This document shows, piece after piece, positions 1 through 12,089 of a stretch of 64,000 nucleotides of DNA. Source of the stretch: Camellia lanceoleosa (lineage: Eukaryota; Streptophyta; Magnoliopsida; Ericales; Theaceae); NCBI GenBank assembly GCA_025200525.1, contig CM045762.1:80443893-80507892 (forward strand). Direction: 5' to 3'. Position 1 is the stretch's first letter. Each line of letters opens with the position of its first letter. Below the pieces are notes generated by a model, which worked only from the letters and a program-made list of their open reading frames with translations, made no database searches and was not told the DNA's origin. A program made the position numbers and the translations under genes.

Positions 1-1
1 T

Positions 2-2170
2 CACAATACTTGTATTCATAATCAGGGCCCCATATCCTCGCCTTCCAAGCTTAAGGCTACAGGTATCCTTCCTTCATATACTTCATATCCCTGACTGTGT
101 CATGCATTTTTTTTTTTCTCTACAACACTAACTTGTTTGACCTTTGACAGCCAAAATTGGGCCTGCTGCTGAACCATTGGTTAGGGACCAACATAAAGGC
201 AAGGCTCCAATGGATCCAACTAGTCAGACAAACACCCCCTCAGTTCTGAAATTGATGGTAGACTCTTCCGCAGCCTTGCAGAGACAAGCACAGAGAGGAA
301 CTACCACCTGTATCCCTGCCGAGATAGAGGTCACGGCGAAGAAGAGAGAAAAGCCTTCCACTGCTCCTGCTCTAAGTATAGACCTAAGTGATTGGGATAT
401 CCCTCTCAGCCAAATGGTTGGCCAAACAGCATCAAATCCTTCAGGGCAGCTCTACCCAGTATGCCTTCACTTCACATATTTACATCATCTCAATTTCCAT
501 TCACGCCCGACTGATCACTTACTTTTGTGCAGAGAAAAAGAAGGAGATTACTCCTTACTGCTGATGATGAGGATCCTTCCACTTCTCCTCAACACATTCA
601 TCCAGTTCCCAGTCCCATCAGCAATGTACCCAGAGAACCCACTGTACAACCAACTCCACCACCACTTGAAGCATCTCAACAAACTTCCTTACAACCTGCT
701 TCACAGTCTTCGCCACAGCAATCTACACAATCTGCAGCACAACATCCTTCCACTTCTCCTCAACACATTGATCCAATTCCTAGTCCCATCACCATCACCA
801 ATGTACCCAGAGAACCCACTGTAGAACCAACTCCACCACCACCTCAAGCATGTCAACAAACTTCCTTACAACCTCCTTCACAGTCTTCGCCACAGCAATG
901 TACACAATTTCCATCACACAATCCTTCACAGCCAGAACCTCCTCCTATTGCTCTCAGGGATGTCACAGTTGGGGCTGTCTTGATGAAGGTTGATTACCCA
1001 GGGGGCACTGAGCCTATTATTGTCCCTTCTGTCTTTAGCCCTCAACCATCACCATCCAACCCCTCCAATTCCCAAACTTCAAACAAAGAATCAGAGAGAA
1101 TTGATTTTGACATTTCAATCAACAGCCAATCCTCTCCAATAGATGACAATACAAATTCCCTTCAACCAGAAGTTCACAACAACCAAGGTAAATAGAAATA
1201 CAAATGTGACTGCTTGTTTGAAAAAAAAAAAAAAAACTTCTCTTTAAGTAACTGGTATTGTTCTCCAATTTACAGGGATGGACATAATACACGACTCATC
1301 TCCACCACCAATGTGTGGGAAAGAACTTGAAGGTCCTCATGACTTTCCCTGCTACAGAACGAAAAAAGAGCTCAAGGCACCGATCGCCATTTCATCAAGA
1401 CTAAACAACTCCTCCTACTGCCACAACCACAGCCGAACAAGGCCAACCGTCTGCGCGCACGTTATTAGGACAGGTACTACCATTTCCAACCTCATCCTAT
1501 TTAATCTTTATTACTTGCAAGCATATATTCTCACCAAACTATTAATGTTCACAGGCCATCGTTCCATGTCAGGATATTTGGGCCGAACTTTCTATTCTTC
1601 AACAACATCTAGACGAAATATCCCCATTGCCTCAAAGGCTACATCTCTTTCATCTTTGAAACTCAACAAACCTTAACCACCTTCATGAACCTCATTAACA
1701 CCCCTGTTGAAGAAATCATTCTCCATAAACCTGATGAAACCTTGGCCTATCTTACTGCTGTTCTAAACCTCTCCCCTAATCCTTTTAACCCTATTCAACT
1801 GAAGCAATTGGCCAAGATCATCACGGAATGGCCAACCCTTTTAGAGATGGTTCGGACTTGCTCGAAGGATATTCAAACCAAAAAAGATTTCCTAAACGAA
1901 GCCCACACCATATCTACTTCACTGAAACTCAGCCAGCAAACCTCTACAGCCATTATTGAGCAATACTCAGCACTTGAGGAAACCAAACTCATGGCAGAAC
2001 TTGCCTCTGTTTGGCAAAGAAAGGCTCATCTGCAGCAGCAACATGACCAGCTTAATCAAGAAGCAAGGATGATGCTCTCCCAAATTAGACATCATTCTGC
2101 ATCAATTCAGACAACTAAAGCTAAGTTGGACCAAGCCCAAGCCATGCTGGCAGATGCTCAATTAGAATGA
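2..2170 (+). pseudogene. 3' part of a multi-exon gene, probably plant-mobile-domain family, with a frame break
   Basis: Exons that splice cleanly in one frame are 2-62 (5' end outside the window), 151-458, 533-1187 and 1276-about 1473, with GT-AG introns 63-150, 459-532 and 1188-1275. A last exon starts near 1555 after a ...cacag acceptor and ends at the TGA at 2168-2170. The encoded C-terminal region is a basic patch (RKRRR), a Pro/Ser/Gln-rich linker with two 57-residue repeats, and a Gln/Leu-rich coiled-coil tail ending ADAQLE. The frame breaks near 1625-1640: DIWAELSILQQHLDEI lies in one frame and ISFIFETQQTLTTF, which runs on to the stop, in another. Exon 1276-1473 also reads poorly. Long plant proteins with an N-terminal plant mobile (aminotransferase-like) domain often have such tails, but that domain lies upstream of this window, so the family is inferred. 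It could be a live gene with an unrecognised splice or an assembly indel. Confidence 0.5.
573..914 (+). repeat. Two in-frame 171-bp coding repeats
   Basis: Within the exon 533-1187, two copies (573-743 and 744-about 914) encode 57-residue units starting PSTSPQHI and containing NVPREPTV and QQTSLQP. The second copy has diverged at scattered positions and carries a small in-frame insertion (ITIT against IS). The unit is Pro/Gln/Ser-rich and likely disordered. Lengths are multiples of three, so copy-number change would not shift the frame. Confidence 0.85.
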
Positions 2171-2241
2171 GGTGTTCTAGCCATTCTCTTTTCTAAATCC
2201 TAGGCTAATTTATATATGTATTCTTTTGTATTACACAACTA

Positions 2242-3646
2242 GGAATGATTTGGAAAGCTAGGAATGATTGCCTTTTTAATGATAAGATTGTTGATGGGCC
2301 TGAATTGGCTGAAATGGTGAAAGTGAGGGTTGCACTTTGGTGTAAGCAAAGTTATAGAGGCCTACAGTATTCAGTGGAGGACATTGTCAATAATCTGGAT
2401 AGGATCAAAGTCTGATTGAGGGGGTGGTGTTTGGTGTTTTTTGCTACAATGGTGCAGGATTTTGGTCAATCTGTGGTATGCTGATGGAAGCAAGGGGAAG
2501 TGGGTGTATACCTGGTATTAGCAGATCTTCTTGGTGGCTAATTTTGCTCTACTGTGCTTCATTTTGCTATGCCTTGCCTTATTTTGGGTTGTTGATCTGC
2601 CTTAGTTTATGGGGTCAAGCATGCTCATTTCTGGTTGCTGCTCTGCTATGCTTCAACTCTGCTCTGCTATATATGTACTCTGCTGTTGCTATATGGGATC
2701 AAGGAATAGGCTTAAGTCTGCTGCTACATATTGGCCTTTTTGCAATTGTTGGAATGATGTTTTGGTGTGCTGTATTGGAGGTCTGCTGCTGGCCTTGTTA
2801 TAATTGTTGGTCTACTGTTGTAGTTATTTTTTAGTTTTGGAGGTTGAAGGATCAGGCTCAAGTCTGAATGGTGGCTGCTACTGTGAGGTTTGGATCAGGT
2901 CTAATGGATCAGGCTCGTAACTGGTGTCTGCTGTGATCTGTGTGAATTCAGACTCAAAAACGGGTGATACTTGGTAGGTGATTTCCTGGCAGCAGTATGT
3001 TTTTAGGTGATTTCTTGGTTTGGTTATATCCATTCAGTGCAGAAGTGCAGGATCTGGGTTGTGTAGCTTGAGTTGTAGGGCTACAGTGCATGTCATGGTT
3101 CTTCTCTGCTGCAGCTCTGTGTCATTGGGCTCAGATAGAGGTCAAACAACAGTTCACCGATCTGGAGTCATCAATGGTTCAAATCGCTAGAACCTGCAGA
3201 ATTATGATGTTAACTGCAAATTAAAATCCAAACTGTTGTTGTATGTCTTTTGGTGGTTGCTGCTAAGTAGCATATTTGGTCTGCTGTTTTACCTCTGTGT
3301 GCTTGTTTTGGTTGTGTGGCTGTTGGTATCTTGTTCATGGTCTAAACTTGGCCATGGTTTTTGTGGCTGCATTGTGCTCTTGGTCTAAAGCCTGGCTGTA
3401 TGGTATGAAGTTTGTTCATGCTGCTTTGGAGTTTCATCCGGTTGCCCTGTTATGCGTTTTTGTGAGGATGGGCTTCAAGTTACATTCTTATTGTTTTCCT
3501 TCTGGTTTTGTTTCTTTTCGTTGGTCTCTCACGAACTAGGAGGTTGGAGCTTTTTTAGCTCCAAGCTCCTCTTTATTGATGTATCATTCACACCTTGTAT
3601 GTGCTTTTTCATGAATACAGTTTTTTCTTTTGGCGATAAAAAAAAA
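2242..3646 (+). mobile_element. 5'-truncated LINE (L1-type non-LTR retrotransposon) 3' end
   Basis: Positions 2242-2415 translate without a stop as the far C-terminus of a plant LINE ORF2: IWKARNDCLFND, then ELAEMVKVRVALWCKQ, ending RIKV and TGA. This matches the conserved tail after the reverse transcriptase and zf-RVT region of plant L1-like elements. About 1.2 kb of GT-rich 3' UTR follows, closing with a typical plant LINE end (ttttggcgat then an A run at 3638-3646). I could not find matching target-site duplications at 2240 and 3647, so the 5' limit is set only by where the homology becomes readable. The long ORFs inside the 3' UTR are not genes. Confidence 0.7.
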
Positions 3647-3897
3647 TGAATATCAATACTCTGTTTTTGGCTGGTCTGTTATATGGTTTTTTTATTTTTT
3701 GTGCAATTTTTCTCCATTTGTGGATTGTTATGAAGTAATTAACTCCCTTTCAAAGTTTCCCATATGGTTGGATAATACTTCTTCACATATCTTCTGTTTA
3801 TATATCTCCTATGTGGTTGCCCTTCCAAGGATTCGTTTATGTAGAGGATGTCATACTTCTTCACACCAAGATATCATCATGTCTGAGATGTTTAGTA

Positions 3898-4057
3898 GTT
3901 TTTATTTAATATCAAAGTCTGCATGTTTAGTGTGTAAAGTCAGTCAGCCAAATATTTCTAAAATATGTCATCTACAATACACAACTGACGTAAAACACTT
4001 ACTTACCGACCGATATACTGGAAACAACCAGGCAGTATGCAACATGACATTGTTTGC
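3898..4057 (-). repeat. Duplicated fragment of an Ulp1-gene exon and intron
   Basis: This stretch repeats 5858-5995 in the same orientation with about 85-90% identity by eye. On the minus strand it holds the end of the exon that reads ...TAWFFPVYLS in the main copy, its GTAAGTAAG donor and the start of the following intron. It lies 3' of the Ulp1 gene, so it is a stray partial duplicate with no coding role that I can see. Confidence 0.7.
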
Positions 4058-4920
4058 AGTTTAAAATTTGTGGCACGTTTGCAGTTTAAAATTTGTACTT
4101 GTTTGTGCCTGTTCACACGTGTATCAAGCATAACATGACATGTACGAAAGTTAGCGTCAAAGTCCATCAGTTACACATATGAAAGGGGTTTAGTTTAACT
4201 GCACGTGAGAGCCCACATGGTGCAGCAGTTACGAGGATATTGCATGGACTAACTGGGTGGATTGCAGAAATGGTCATTGGCAGAATACAGAGGTTGACCT
4301 GAAGATGTGAAGTCCACAATGTGCAGGGACAATTGGAAACATAATAGTAAGGTGGGTCGACAGGAGAATTACAGCAGTTTGTTTACCACATGAATTCCTG
4401 TGGACAGGTTGACCCCTGTTGGTGCATTATAGTCACTGCTATTTGTTTGTTCTGTCGGTTTTTTTTTGCTTTGTTTTGGACAAAATTATGGCATTCAAAA
4501 AAATCGAACAAACATAATTCATGTGGTAAAAGCGAACAAACATTACTACTTTCAACTTGCATTGTTTGTTGGACACATATCACATTACATTGGACAAACA
4601 TTACTATATTCATTTGGGCAAATATCACATTGCATTGTTTGTTCTGTACCCATAACATTGGAATTATGTGTATCACATTATGTACAGGCCACGATAAAAG
4701 TAAACAAACATTACTACTTTCCCTTGTTTGTTCCAATCCCAAACATTAGAATTATGTGTACAATCAATATGCGTAATTAGTTAGTATTATCACAGCTGTG
4801 ACCTAAAAAGTTATCACGACAAGCTGATGCAGTAATCCAGTTGTGGTTGGGCATCAAAATTACTGTCGTACTGGCAGGCCATGATAAAATCGCTGCCCTA
4901 TTTGTTGTAATTGCAACCAA
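4058..4920. repeat. Intergenic DNA with imperfect ttgttt/acaaacatta repeats
   Basis: No gene is visible. Between about 4385 and 4770 the motifs acaaacattactac, ttgtttgtt and attatgtgta recur at irregular spacing of roughly 70-170 bp. The ORFs on both strands arise from this repetition. Confidence 0.4.
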
Positions 4921-5610
4921 TCACATGCACGAAGGATACTCGCCCGTCTTTGAATTATTGACATCCATAACGAAGTCAAGCACCAACTTCCGACGCACAG
5001 AAGGATGAAACTATGTAGAGAAAGCGAATAACACAAATTAGGTACAGTTACAGCGGTAGGAAATAAATGAATTTATTTCGCAATTGGAAATGAAGCGGTA
5101 GAATGTACCTTGTGTGGACCGCTGGGTATATCAGGCCGCTGCATGTACTTGATCACAAACATCTCACAGTCGAAAGTGCTACAAATGAAATGTAACATTC
5201 AGTTTCTCATAAATATAAGCAGGTTCGTGAAATGAGTGATTCAGGAGTGAAGTCAATGTGACACAGGGTTTGTGGATTACTCGTCCAGCTGTTGTAATGG
5301 CCTTTTTTCTAACATGCGGACATCAAAGGTACGCACGTCTACAGCATATTCATTTCCAAACTGTAGTTGTAGTAAGGCATGCATTGTTTGAACCTGTTGC
5401 AGAATGAGACGGTAGTTTATGTGAAGGATGTGACAGTGTGGACGTAGATTTGTGAAATTCAGCACGACATACCAACATTTTTGCCGCGCTCAGCTTGTTG
5501 GTGTCCAGTGTGGTGGATGCCAATGAGTCAAATAGGTACGCCACACCCTCTACCATATCTATTTTTAGGCACAACCAATGTACTCCTCTATAATTGAAAG
5601 GCATGTAAAT
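4921..5610 (-). pseudogene. Ulp1 protease catalytic exons (His, Asp, Cys)
   Basis: Four exons in phase. 5473-5610 (46 codons) starts IYMPFNYRGVHWLC and contains the catalytic-His motif HW and the Asp motif YLFDSL. 5281-5393 ends in EKRPLQQLD. 5109-5178 carries the Cys motif DCEMFVIKYMQ, where the family usually has DCGMF. 4921-5010 ends VRRKLVLDFVMD...YPSCM with TGA at 4921-4923. All junctions are GT-AG: donors at 5471-5472, 5279-5280 and 5107-5108, acceptors at 5394-5395, 5179-5180 and 5011-5012 (plus coordinates). The triad His, Asp, Gln and Cys are all kept, so this part still looks catalytic although the gene upstream is broken. Confidence 0.85.
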
Positions 5611-6040
5611 CTACACATAAAGACAAGTGAAGACATTGTTTAGAGGGCATGCGAACATGTACGCACTTTCATATTTACATTGACATTCATGTAAATGGGA
5701 TCGACATTCATATTACCGATGTTCATATTAAATCTACTCGCTTCAATGGGATGGACATTCATATTACTTTCTGACATGCATCAAGTATCCCAGTATATCT
5801 GTCATGTCCAAAATCTGATTTGATGATATTTTCATGGTTCAGAGGTTGAGTTTTTTGATTTAGTATCAAAGTTTGCATGTTTGGTGTGTAAAGTTCAGTC
5901 AGCCAAAGTTTTCTGAAAATATGTCTTCTACAATACACAACCGACCTAAAACACTTACTTACCGACAGATATACTGGAAAGAACCACGCAGTATGCCTCC
6001 CGTCTTTGTGTACTTGCCGTTGTCCATTAGTCAATTGAAC

Positions 6041-8400
6041 CGCGATGTAACAACCCTCGTCGATTCTGATTAACCATCAATTACGTCGACATCGTTAAAC
6101 CGAATCGATAATGACCGATAATTGAAGTAACTAAAGTCTGAATGGATCGATTGAAATCGGCTAAATTGAATAAGTTTACCTATTATATTGCATTTCTATC
6201 TGTTTGATTGATTGATTATCTGTTTGAATTCATGTGTTTAAACTGCTAATTGAAGGCCTTATTGGCGGCCGAATTAGAAACCGTTTAGTGTTTTGTAATC
6301 AGGAGAATATTTGTGATTTAATGATATATTTATCTGCAAATTGATTAGGAATGATTAAATTAGATTTAATGAGTTAAATTGAAGAGTTGGGCTTAATTAC
6401 GAAACTGCCATGGAGTGGGCACTTGTTTAATCTTATGACTTGAGCCTTTACACTTTGTTATACACTTAGCAAAAACATATTCATCAGCTCACTCTTTTAG
6501 TTCCCACGAATTAGAGAGAGAGAGAGAGAGTAGGAGATTGGAGGATTTCATCTTGCATGCTTGGAATTTGAGAGAATTGAAGTATAATTGGCATAATCTA
6601 GCTTCCTTACCTTGAAATTGAGACTTAGGTAAGTGACTTCACCTCCATCTTGTTGTCTTTGAGCCTCATTTTGCATGGTTCATGCCCAATTAGAGAGCTA
6701 GGCCATGATTTAGTGCAAATATGTCGAATTAGAGCTCCATTGTTACATGCATGGTCATTTCGGTATATTTTGAAGTTAAATTCTTGGAGGATTATACATG
6801 CATGTCCATGTTTTTGTCATAGTCCATGTTTCCACATTGTTTTCAAAGATTGGAGCTCAATAGAGCAAGACTTGAACCTTGAATTTGGTTAAAAAAAAAC
6901 TCATGCATGTCATGGTTGCATGTTGTTCTTGAAAATTAGTTTGAAATTGAGTTTAATTGAAACACCCTTGGGCCTTGATTTCTTAAATTGAGCTTTAAAA
7001 CGTGTTATTCTATGTATTTGAAAGAGTTTTCTAGCAAATGGGCCCAAGAGGATCGAGTTGGGAGCATCAAACTTGAGTTTTGAACTTGGAACACAAACAC
7101 GATTTTCCAGTTTTGATGTCCGCCGAAAGGAAGTGCCGCCGGCGGGAATTCATGCTCGGCATTTTCTTCGACTTGTTTCTGATCGCTCGGGAGTGTTTCA
7201 CGCCGAGCGGAGAAATCGAGCATCCGAGATCTTGCACCATTCATCGCCTACTCGGCGGTGGAAATGCGTCGGCGAGGACCTTTGTTTGCTTGTCCGCCGG
7301 CGAGGAAACTCAAGGCCGAAGCGAGGCCTGCTTTACGAAAATTTCAACCGATTTACAGGCACATCTTTGCATCCTCATCCCATCCTAGGCATTCTTAGGC
7401 CTAGTTTAAGGCATCTTAATGAGGATTTAGACATAGAACCACACTGAGGAAATTTAGGGATTTAATTATCATCCTTCCGATTGTGAAACTTAGTGTGTGT
7501 TCTATTTGTTAACTGTTTAGGGTTGGCTCTCGGGGATGCGCTCTAGCTGCTATTAGCCCAATCTCTGTGAGTAACGATTGTGTAAAGATATGTTCAAAAT
7601 GGTTATCTTTTGAATCTTGGAATCAATTGTTTATTGAACTGATATTGTTCTTGAATGAATGTATGTCTGTATTCTCGTATTGTGGCATCCTTAGCATTGG
7701 ATCGTTATCATCTGAGCTCACGGTTTCCTTGTGGAACCATCTTGTTTCTTGATTGATGGCCATCATTACTTTGTTGGTCTGTTAACCCGATCCTTTGGAC
7801 CTCTTGTTTATAGGCTAATGGATGTACCACATATGACCATTGATCGAATATCTTAAATCGAAATCTTGTTTAATGAACGATTTCATTATTTGTGGACATT
7901 CATTCATAACCTCTTTACGCATTATGTTATTCACTGGCTTTAGCTCACTGTTTATATATATATATGTAGGTTCTCAGCAGTCTGACCGGAGCTAGGAGCG
8001 TGGGTTGGTCCCCGGTTTTGTCAAGCCAGCCTATGTGCCTCACTGCGAGGTTCCGAGTTGCCATGCTATGGCTTGGGGTGTTTTGTGTCCCCATCGGTCT
8101 CCTTCTTGCTTTTGTATAGACTGTCTCTTGTTTCTTGTCTTTACCGGGGATTAGGTCCGTCTTGAATGATTGTACATGATTGTATATGATTGTATAGATC
8201 AGACTGCTCAATCTGTATGAATGCATAAAAATGTTTTTGGCATACGACTTTCCATGACTTAATGGACACTAGTTACTTACTTGTATTGGCTTCCAGCCCT
8301 CAGACTGCTTTAACGCATTCTTTAAAGAGCCTTCTAATCTCGGATTCTTGGCGATTCTGATGCTAAACCCATAGGGCCGGGTTTGGGTCGTGACACGCGA
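6041..8400. mobile_element. Solo LTR (2350 bp) with CGCGA target-site duplication
   Basis: The element runs 6046-8395. It starts TGTAACAACCC and ends GGGTCGTGACA, which are near-perfect inverted termini (TG...CA). It is flanked by CGCGA at 6041-6045 and again at 8396-8400. No gag or pol homology and no primer-binding site or polypurine tract is seen inside, so this is a solo LTR, probably from a Gypsy family judging by length and ends. It contains a GA microsatellite (about 6512-6531), a TATA-like tract near 7951-7966 and a GC-rich block 7110-7330. It interrupts an Ulp1 exon; joining the flanks at one CGCGA restores a 122-nt exon that is in phase with both neighbours. Confidence 0.88.
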
Positions 8401-8552
8401 CCAAGTTGATTGGTTGGAACATTGTAACAGACGAGGCAACTTGCGAAATAAGGTTTGTAATTTGTTTAAATGTAATACGAAATAACAATGTCCGTACATG
8501 GAAATGTCCATCATAGAAATATAGTGGAAATAACATTGTCAGATGCCACAAC

Positions 8553-8656
8553 TTACAGTGTTGGATAGCCATGCCCCTAGTTTAAGCGTGCGCATGTCAC
8601 GTCGCGTAGCACATTTGCAAGGCATTTCATGAAGATTCATAGACACGACAACGTCC
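8553..8656 (-). pseudogene. Ulp1 domain start exon (RRDMRTLKLGAWL motif)
   Basis: This exon reads DVVVSMNLHEMPCKC then TRRDMRTLKLGAWLSNTV. The last part matches the Ulp1 family entry motif (...L.pg.WLnD.vI). A donor A|GTTGTG, with the acceptor GCAAG at 8440-8441, joins it to ...IASSVTMFQPINLV and restores the expected WLxxxVI. A neighbouring GTAAGT at 8551-8556 looks like a better donor but gives a stop after 17 codons. Confidence 0.65.
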
Positions 8657-9408
8657 CTACATTAAACGTATACATGAACCAGTAAGAAGCAACCTACAGC
8701 CTAGTAAAACTTAAACGTATCTGGCTTAACTCTAGAACATAAGATTAGCTTTTTCTGTTGTAGAACTATGGCAGATATTCTTGATTCTACTACTCTCCAA
8801 TCCAATTAAGATTAGTTTTAAGTTTATAAAAAACAAAATTAAAAGAAAAAGCTTTAGATATTAAAACTTATTACATGTCCAATAGTATTTGCTAAAATAA
8901 TATGTGAAAATTTAAATGCTCATTTACAGGTGAGCAAGTTAAAAAAAAAAAACACATGTATTTTACAAACTGGAGCCAACAATATCCCAAAATGATAAAA
9001 ATGGAAATGTAAGCAGAATAGAAGAAAATAGCTACGGAAAATTGCACTTCAGTATAAGTTTTCAAAAAAATTTGCAAATCGTTGGTAAACTTTATTAAGT
9101 TTCATAATTATAATTATAAAGTTTTCCATGAATTTGTAAATATTTTGTGAAAAAATCAGTGATTTGCAATTTTCCCAATAGCTACATGTGTGCAGGATAA
9201 GACGAAGAGAAGAAAACTTCAGACAGGAAATTTAGCCAGTGATCTTTCCCTACGCCACTGCATTAAATTCAAAGAAAATCCTACATACGACATGGATAAA
9301 CCCATCATAAGCCCATCAAAATCATACACAATAAAAAATTGTGGAATTCAAACTTATTTCACAAATACTACAGAATAGGTTAATTGCGAGTACTAAACTC
9401 ATCCGTAC

Positions 9409-10909
9409 CTTTCATTTTTTCTGTCGTCAAGTACAGAGTCAACAACTTTGTGTTCGGCCGCTGATAGAACCTCTCTGCTTTCCAGTGTCATCAAGTCCTT
9501 CTATCAATATAAACAATCAAGTAACATCAACTCCTCCTATTAGTATAAACAATTAACTAACTGAACACTGTTCAGAAAATTAATTTACAAAATACATAAC
9601 ACATCCTTATGCATCTAAAATTGGTGAAGCGATGTCTAACCTCTGAACGGAACCACTTGTCCAACCTGTGCAGTTTGGACAAGACTTTGTCCGAAATCTG
9701 TAAGATAATTGTACAACATTTGTTAGTGCAAACTTGCACTAGAATGACAAGTATTAAAATACAACACAAATAATGGTTCAATTATGATCAATAATGCTGT
9801 CGGCATCAATTGGTAATGAAACATAAGAAAGGTGAAGTGATGTTGCGACTTGGGAATTTTTCTGCAGTAAGTCGTGTACTTATTTTGCTATCGTTGCGCG
9901 AATGCGTATCCCCTACGTCTGTGGCTTCAACACCTCTTCCTCTTTCCTTTCGTCTACCTGTTACAATTTGTCCCGCTCCCAATGTTTGGGCAAGCTTACC
10001 AGCAGAAGGATGCACATTGTCTGCTTCTCCTCGCATTCGTGGCAAGGTTTGCAAATGATCAAAGGAAGATAAACTCTCTTTTGCAACGTTCTTGATGGCC
10101 AGAAACTGAACCGAAAGAGATTTGCTTTCTTCGTTTGCTTATGTTTCCTCCAAGGCAAGGCCGCGGTTGTTGTGCGTGTCCCCAACTTCTTGGATGGTAC
10201 GCAACTGTCCAATGTGCATATCAATTATCTCATTAGACAACATTCCATTCACATTATTGTCCTCCCAATACACCCCCTGTAAATCTTGAAGATTACCCTC
10301 ATTTGGGCTACCATAATAATTTGGAAAGACCACGCCACCGTCATGCAACTTGACTCCCACGCTAGGGTCAACACCCTTTTCCTCTGCGCGAGGCAATTGT
10401 GCTGTTTCCGATAAACCTGCCAGCACTTGCTGCATCATTTGCTTCATTTCAGCAATATGTGTCTGTTCATTAAACGGTTGTTTCCCAGACAATATAGCTG
10501 CAACCAGTTCGTTCAGCATTCCTTTCAGTTCACCAATGCTGGAGGATATGTTAATGTTACAATTTCTTTCAGTCGACTCCACCTAATCACACAAACACAT
10601 ACATTAACTTACTACGATATTTCATCTTCAAGTAACCTCTGTGAACTGTGTGAAGCATGTGTACTGATTGCTTTTGCTTACCTTTGCATTGTCAACAGCT
10701 TCCTTCCCTCGGAAATTGAGCAACATGTCCCTTATTTCCGCATTGCTGTGAAGCACTTACTTCATGGTTTCCTTCACTTCACCAATGTCGGACTCAACCT
10801 TGCTCAAACGAACTTCATCAATCCGTGGTTTCTGTCTGTTATTGACATGGTGTGCATCGATTACGTCATCAATGTCGTTGTTTTCCTCTATTGTTGGATG
10901 AAACTCCAC
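9409..10909 (-). pseudogene. Central linker exons with two nonsense codons
   Basis: 10682-10909 is 76 codons in phase 0: VEFHPTIEENND... then a coiled-coil-like stretch, interrupted by TAA at 10757-10759. About 9880-10582 reads VESTERNCNINISSS... MKQMMQQVLAGLSE ... then TAA at 10139-10141, after which the same frame stays open (NEESKSLSVQFLAIKNV ... DNVHPSAGKLAQTLGAG). 9641-9697 encodes ISDKVLSKLHRLDKWFRSE and 9409-9500 encodes KDLMTLESREVLSAAE.... These residues look like a disordered or coiled-coil linker between the N-terminal domain and the protease. Because the frame continues past both stops, they are probably recent point mutations. Confidence 0.6.
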
Positions 10910-12089
10910 CTAACATAGTTGTCAAATCGGGATTCAAATCATGAATGAAAATGGTAATGTACTGAATTGTTAATCGATCTCAACTGTGAATTGTAAAGTT
11001 TCGGTCCACTTTCTTAAGTTGCACACAACGTATGTGTACACACTTACATATAAATATATCTAATAAAAATTAATTACTCCATTTGTCTGAAATGAACAAA
11101 TAATTTGTTGTAAATGAAGCTCATCTGGTGTGGATAAAAACTTCACAGTTGATACCATGTTTACCGCTTCACATTTTCCCATTTAGATAAACAAAGACAA
11201 ACTTTCAATTATAAACTAACTAACAATAACATAACAGAACTAACAAAGACAAACTTTCAATTACAAACCAAAATCTTGAAGCTTTTCCAAAAATCTGACT
11301 TCAGGGCTTAACCAAAATTCATTTGATAACGGAAGTAGTACATAAAATTGAATTTGTAAGGCTACAATATTGTCCACATGGAAACTTCATGTTTTTCCAG
11401 CAAAAGTTTGAGTATTTGAGAGTAAATAGGGAGGGACAAAGTTAAAATATGGCATACGCTAAGGAATGGGTCACTGTTTCTCATTGCTTGTCACCTAGGC
11501 ATAGGAACAGAAATTCAGTCTGTCACTGTTTCCATAACATAGGTAGGGCAATGCTGTCAAATGTGCACAACGAATGGGTTGATTATTTTATGTTGCTCCA
11601 ACATTTGCTTCCTTTCCATATGTCGCCTCATCTTCCATATTTCGACATCACCCCAATCATGTAGCCGAGGGATGGAGCGTGTAGTAGCCGACGTACTCTG
11701 ACAAGGAGGGGCAAAACAATCCAAGTAAAATAGCTGCATTATAAGGAGGAGAAGATATTTAGTATACAGCTTTGAGCAAAATAATCCGTACGCATTAACA
11801 ATGCATACAACTTACAACACAATCATATATATGTGTTTATGTGTCTCGATGGCAGAATCCCCATGCAGCTTTCCGGTTAAAAAGATAAGCTCTTTCTGGT
11901 TAAAAAAATGTGGCCCGTACAAGTATATTTGTCATGCTGTTCAATAACAGGTAAGTTTGTATTTCGCAACGACTGCCATTTTATTAAACCATATTCACAG
12001 CAATGGATGAAATATGTAATCGGCATAGTACAAACAAACAACGGTAGATTACGTTACAATTAGAAGGAAAACACATCTAGTTGCCTCAC

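Noticed and set aside
2424..4064. Several hydrophobic ORFs (Trp/Cys/Leu-rich) downstream of the first gene
   Set aside because: They lie in the GT-rich 3' UTR of the LINE and in AT-rich DNA after it; composition alone explains them.
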